DNA of 64,000 bases from XYD12-FULL-36-8 sp964391015. GTDB taxonomy: Bacteria > Bacteroidota > Ignavibacteria > Ignavibacteriales > Ignavibacteriaceae. Location of the stretch: contig CAYMKU010000015.1 in NCBI GenBank assembly GCA_964391015.1, positions 1 to 64,000 of the forward strand, written 5' to 3'. Position 1 is the first letter of the stretch. Every line of letters begins with the position of its first letter. The notes below the pieces were generated by a model that saw only the letters and a list, made by a program, of their open reading frames with translations, searched no databases and was not told where the DNA came from. The translations under genes were made by a program, and so were the position numbers. Positions 60,477 to 64,000 of the stretch are shown in pieces.

Positions 60477-63400
60477 ATGTTCAAACCGAAGTACATACAC
60501 ATTGTCTTAATCTTTATCTTCAGTTTGATTAGCAATTATTCAATATTTTCCCAGCAAAATATTACTCCTTTTATTAAAGTAATTGCACCAAATGGGGGAG
60601 AATCTTGGATTGCAAAATCAACCCAAGCAATAAAGTGGGAGAGCGGTAATGTTGATAGAGTCAAGATAGAGTATTCACAAAATTATGGTTTGGATTGGAA
60701 AGTAATCGTTAATTTTACTGATGCTTATTTAGGCGAATATACTTGGGAATTACCTGATGATTTCACACAAGATTTTTTGATAAGGATAAGCGATGTTTCA
60801 AATCCGGCTATCGTAAGTTATGGCGCGATCAATTCTGACTTAATTAAAGATATAGATTTACAAGCATATAATTCTCCCTTCACAGAAGCTACTGCAGTTA
60901 AACTAATGCCATTGGGGGATTCTATCACGTGGGGTGATTTAGGAAATACTGGTTATCGAAGATCTTTATATCAACAGATGGTAGCTGCTGGCTATAGTAC
61001 TGATTTTGTTGGTACTCTAACTGGCGGAACACCCAATGATTTTGATCGCAATAATGAGGGTCATGGCGGATGGTCAGCGGGACCTCCATCTTTCAATCCC
61101 AATCTGAAAGATAGTTTGTTGAATTTTTTGAATATTAATTCTCCCAAAATAATTCTTCTACATATAGGGACTAACGATATTAGTGAACTTAGTGGTACAT
61201 GGTTTAAGACTGCCGCTCAAGTTGCAAATGCAGTTCGAGATCTTTTAAATATTATTTATAATCATGATAGTACTACAATTACTTTTTTAGCAAGGATTAT
61301 TAGTAGATCTGACAATGCAAGTCTCGCTGCTAAGACGGACACTGTCAATACGCTTATGCAGCAAAGAGCAGATTCACTTATTGCACTTGGTAGAAAAATT
61401 GTTGTAGTAAATATGACTCCTGCTCTTAGCTATCCATCTGATCTTGAGAGTGATGGATTGCATCCTAAATCATCTGGATATCTTAAAATGGCTAATACTT
61501 GGTTTTCGAACTTACAAAGTTTTTTTCAGCCTGTCTTAAGTACTCCTTCAAACAATGCTTTAGATCAACCTATTACATTATCATTAAATTGGATTGCACC
61601 ACCTGCTGCATCTGCATTGACTTCTGTACCTTATCATGTGCAGCTCTCCACCGACTCATTGTTTCAAACAAATTTATTAATTAATGATTCAACTATTACT
61701 GCTACTTCCAAATCGACTGGCACACTTCAATATCAGACAAAATATTATTGGAGAGTTAGAAAATTAGGGTATGGCTGGTCATCCAAGTATAATTTTTCAA
61801 CACAACCCTCTCCACCAATTATCACTTCTATACCTGATACTATGGCAGTTCGCGGTGAATTACATTTAGATACTGTTAAAGCAACAGGTAACTCTCCGCT
61901 AAAATTTTATTTAGATATTTTTCCAACGGGTATGGTAATAGATAGTCTTACTGGTGTGATTAATTGGACACCGAATAATTTAGGAAATTACCAAGTGCAA
62001 GTAAGAGTTAAAAATGCTGGGGGTCAAACAACTCAAACATATACGCTACATGTCATCGGAATTGCTCCAGTAATAACAACAACAGCGGTAACGAATGGAA
62101 GGACATGGCAGTNNNNNNNNNNNNNNNNNNNNNNNNNNNNNNNNNNNNNNNNNNNNNNNNNNNNNNNNNNNNNNNNNNNNNNNNNNNNNNNNNNNNNNNN
62201 NNNNNNNNNNNNCTAAGAATGGAGTGCTGCCGGATGCAGAGCAGAGTTTCACAATACAAGTAGAGTTAGTGATACCACAGTGTCCGAACAATATGTTTGC
62301 ATATTGGAAATTAAATGAAACAACAGGTAATACCTATATTGATAGTTATGGCAGTCATAATGGGCAAACTGGTACAAATGCACCGACTTCAACAACAGGT
62401 ATCATTCAGAAAGGGCAGCAATTTGATGGTATCAATGATGAAATTAACGTACCGGCAAGTTCACAATTTAATTTTGCTAAAGATTCAAGTTTCAGTATAG
62501 AATTTTGGGTAAAACATCCAAATTCAATGCTAGGAAATGAAGTAGTGATTGGACGTGATGATGCTGGAACCCAACTTCATTGGTGGGTTGGACTTAATGA
62601 TCAAGGAAAAGTTACATTTTATTTGGTCTCAAAAACTGGTGAAAATTATAATACAGTGAGTACAAGATCGGTAAATGATAGTTTATGGCATCATGTGGTG
62701 GCTGTGAGAGATGCCAGTACAGGTCAGATAAAGATTTATGTAGATGGAAAATTAGAAAGCACAACGTCAGCATCATACAGTAGTGGATTTGATTCGCCAA
62801 CTGCCAATTTAAATATTGGTTGGTTGAATCTAAGCAGCGGATTTCATTTTAATGGTATTATTGATGAAATAGCATTGCATTCTTCTGCTACAGATAGTGT
62901 TTTCATTAATCAAGATTATAAAAATGGATTGGCTAAATTGGAATATTGTGATCCTTATGACGTACCAATAATTTTATCCAAACCAACGACTGTTGCTTGG
63001 GTAGAAAACTTGTATTCATATAATGTAGTATCTTCTGGAAATCCAGCACCTAGATTTTATTTGACTCCTGGTTATCCAACTGGTATGACGATAGATTCAA
63101 TTAGTGGACAAATTAGATGGACGCCAACCACATTAGGTTTATTTAATGTTAGTTTTAAAGTAACTAATGTTACAGGTATTGATACACAATCTTTTTCTAT
63201 TAAAGTTTACGATGTGACTACAAATTGCCCAAATAATATGATTGCTTACTGGAAGTTAAATGAAACAGTCGGTAATAGTTATTTTGACAGTTATAATGGA
63301 AGTGATGGACAATCAGGAACAGGTGGACCTACACCTACGACAGGTATTGTTCAGACTGGACAACTGTTTGACGGAGTTAATGATGAAATAAATATACCTG

Positions 63401-64000
63401 CAAATTCATTATTTAACTTTTCTAAGGATTCCAGTTTCACAATTGAATTCTGGGTGAAGCATCCAGGTTCGATGGCGGGAAATGAGGTAGTGGTTGGGCG
63501 AGATGATTCCGGAAGCCAGCTTCATTGGTGGGTTGGTCTTAATACGCAAGGGAAAACAGTGTTTTACTTAATCTCCAAGACTGGAGAGGGTTATAACATT
63601 GTGGGAACGAAATCAGTAAATGATAGTACTTGGCATCATGTGGTAGCAGTACGGGATGCAGTTGCTGATCAATTGAGAATGTATATAGATGGAGTATTAG
63701 AAAACACAATATCTGCGACATATACTAGTGGATTTGATTCACCCACAGCCAGTTTAAATATCGGTTGGTTAAACCTAAGCAGCGGATTTCATTTTAATGG
63801 AGCTATTGATGAAGTAGCATTATATAACACTGCATTAACTCTAAGTGAAATTAGAAATCACAATGACGTTGGATTACTGGGTTTTGGTTATTGCAATCCA
63901 AAGATTACTGTTGCCATAAAGCTTTTTCTTGAAGGATTTTACAATCCAGCTAAGGATAGTATGAACACGGTGCCTGCTGGTTACGTCCCCACAACGTCAC
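60477..64000 (+). CDS. Large secreted SGNH-hydrolase/Ig-like/LamG protein (gap-interrupted, cut by window edge)
   Basis: A signal peptide (IHIVLIFIFSLISNYSIFSQ) leads into a Ser-Thr-rich/PNGGE-type domain (IKVIAPNGGESWIAKS). An SGNH hydrolase follows (LMPLGDSITWG, IGTNDI, and DGLHPK as block V), then a fibronectin-III-like segment and an Ig-like putative cadherin domain (PTGMVIDSLTGVINWTP). After the 100-N gap come two LamG/concanavalin-like modules separated by a second Ig domain. The coding frame after the gap is offset by one base relative to the frame before it, so the true gap must be a multiple of 3. The chain runs past base 64000. It is likely a cell-surface or secreted esterase and adhesin. 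Strong ribosome site GGAGGG-AAATAA-ATG. Confidence 0.82.
62113..62212. other. Assembly gap (100 Ns)
   Basis: A run of exactly 100 N, the usual placeholder for unknown length. It falls within the Ig-like domain between residues about 545 and 580 of the secreted protein; frame analysis gives a true length divisible by 3. Repeats of LamG and Ig modules around it are a likely cause of the break. Confidence 0.95.
62281..63880 (+). repeat. Duplicated LamG module in the secreted protein
   Basis: The module starting CPNNMFAYWKLNETTGN at 62281 recurs at 63226 as CPNNMIAYWKLNETVGN, an offset of 945 bases (315 codons). The copies share FDGVNDEINIPAN-like, FTIEFWVKHPGSM and NIGWLNLSSGFHFNG stretches. 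Confidence 0.85.

Noticed and set aside
62046..62291. Minus-strand frames spanning the N run
   Set aside because: They exist only because N codons are read as open; they overlap the secreted protein.

Overview
This is an AT-rich, gene-dense bacterial window, best explained as a chromosome fragment from the Bacteroidota/Chlorobi/Ignavibacteria group. The placement is an inference; I could not run a search. It rests on the gene set (BshC bacillithiol synthesis, the squalene genes hpnC-hpnD-hpnE, EttA, a MaeB-type malic enzyme, many SPASM radical SAM and glycan genes, and a secreted multidomain protein). It also rests on promoter boxes of the form TAnnTTTG, two of them at well-spaced positions, and on a mix of Shine-Dalgarno-led and leaderless-looking starts. 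An archaeal-type GatD/GatE amidotransferase pair is unexpected in a bacterium and may narrow the lineage.

Layout. 1-7 kb: uvrC (cut by the window edge), glgC, an M1 aminopeptidase, and lpxH overlapping a class A penicillin-binding protein. 7-9.5 kb: tRNA-Leu(CAG) followed by a SIR2-like/TPR gene with five near-identical 135-bp repeats, a probable defence gene. 9.5-16.7 kb: gatE-gatD, ettA, and an outer-membrane porin-like gene with an ammonium transporter. 16.9-23.5 kb: a LytTR regulator with a degenerate receiver, a radical SAM enzyme, an RsbU-type phosphatase, and the hopanoid-precursor operon hpnC-hpnD-hpnE, whose last gene carries an in-frame palindromic element plus an octanucleotide repeat.

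23.5-26.1 kb is the most unusual part. A 24-unit array of 21-bp tandem repeats, with inverted copies upstream, is followed by two orphan genes separated by a site with the architecture of an integron attC. The second gene begins with a 9-base sequence whose exact complement follows its stop, as in an integron gene cassette. No integrase is visible, so this looks like an attC cluster lacking an integrase.

26-46 kb is mostly housekeeping: a thioredoxin-like protein, a DEDD exonuclease/GIY-YIG fusion, ymdB, folD, a SpoU methyltransferase, aroA, bshC, a queuosine-precursor transporter and malic enzyme. A DNA methyltransferase + DUF3644 pair sits as an insert between ymdB and folD. 46.7-60.3 kb is a long, same-strand, tightly packed glycolipid or envelope-glycan cluster: two GT4 and two GT2 glycosyltransferases, an epimerase, an acyltransferase, two deacetylases, a flippase-like protein and a membrane amidohydrolase. 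One GT2 appears catalytically degenerate beside an intact one. 60.5-64 kb holds a secreted SGNH-hydrolase/Ig/LamG protein interrupted by a 100-N assembly gap and cut by the window edge.
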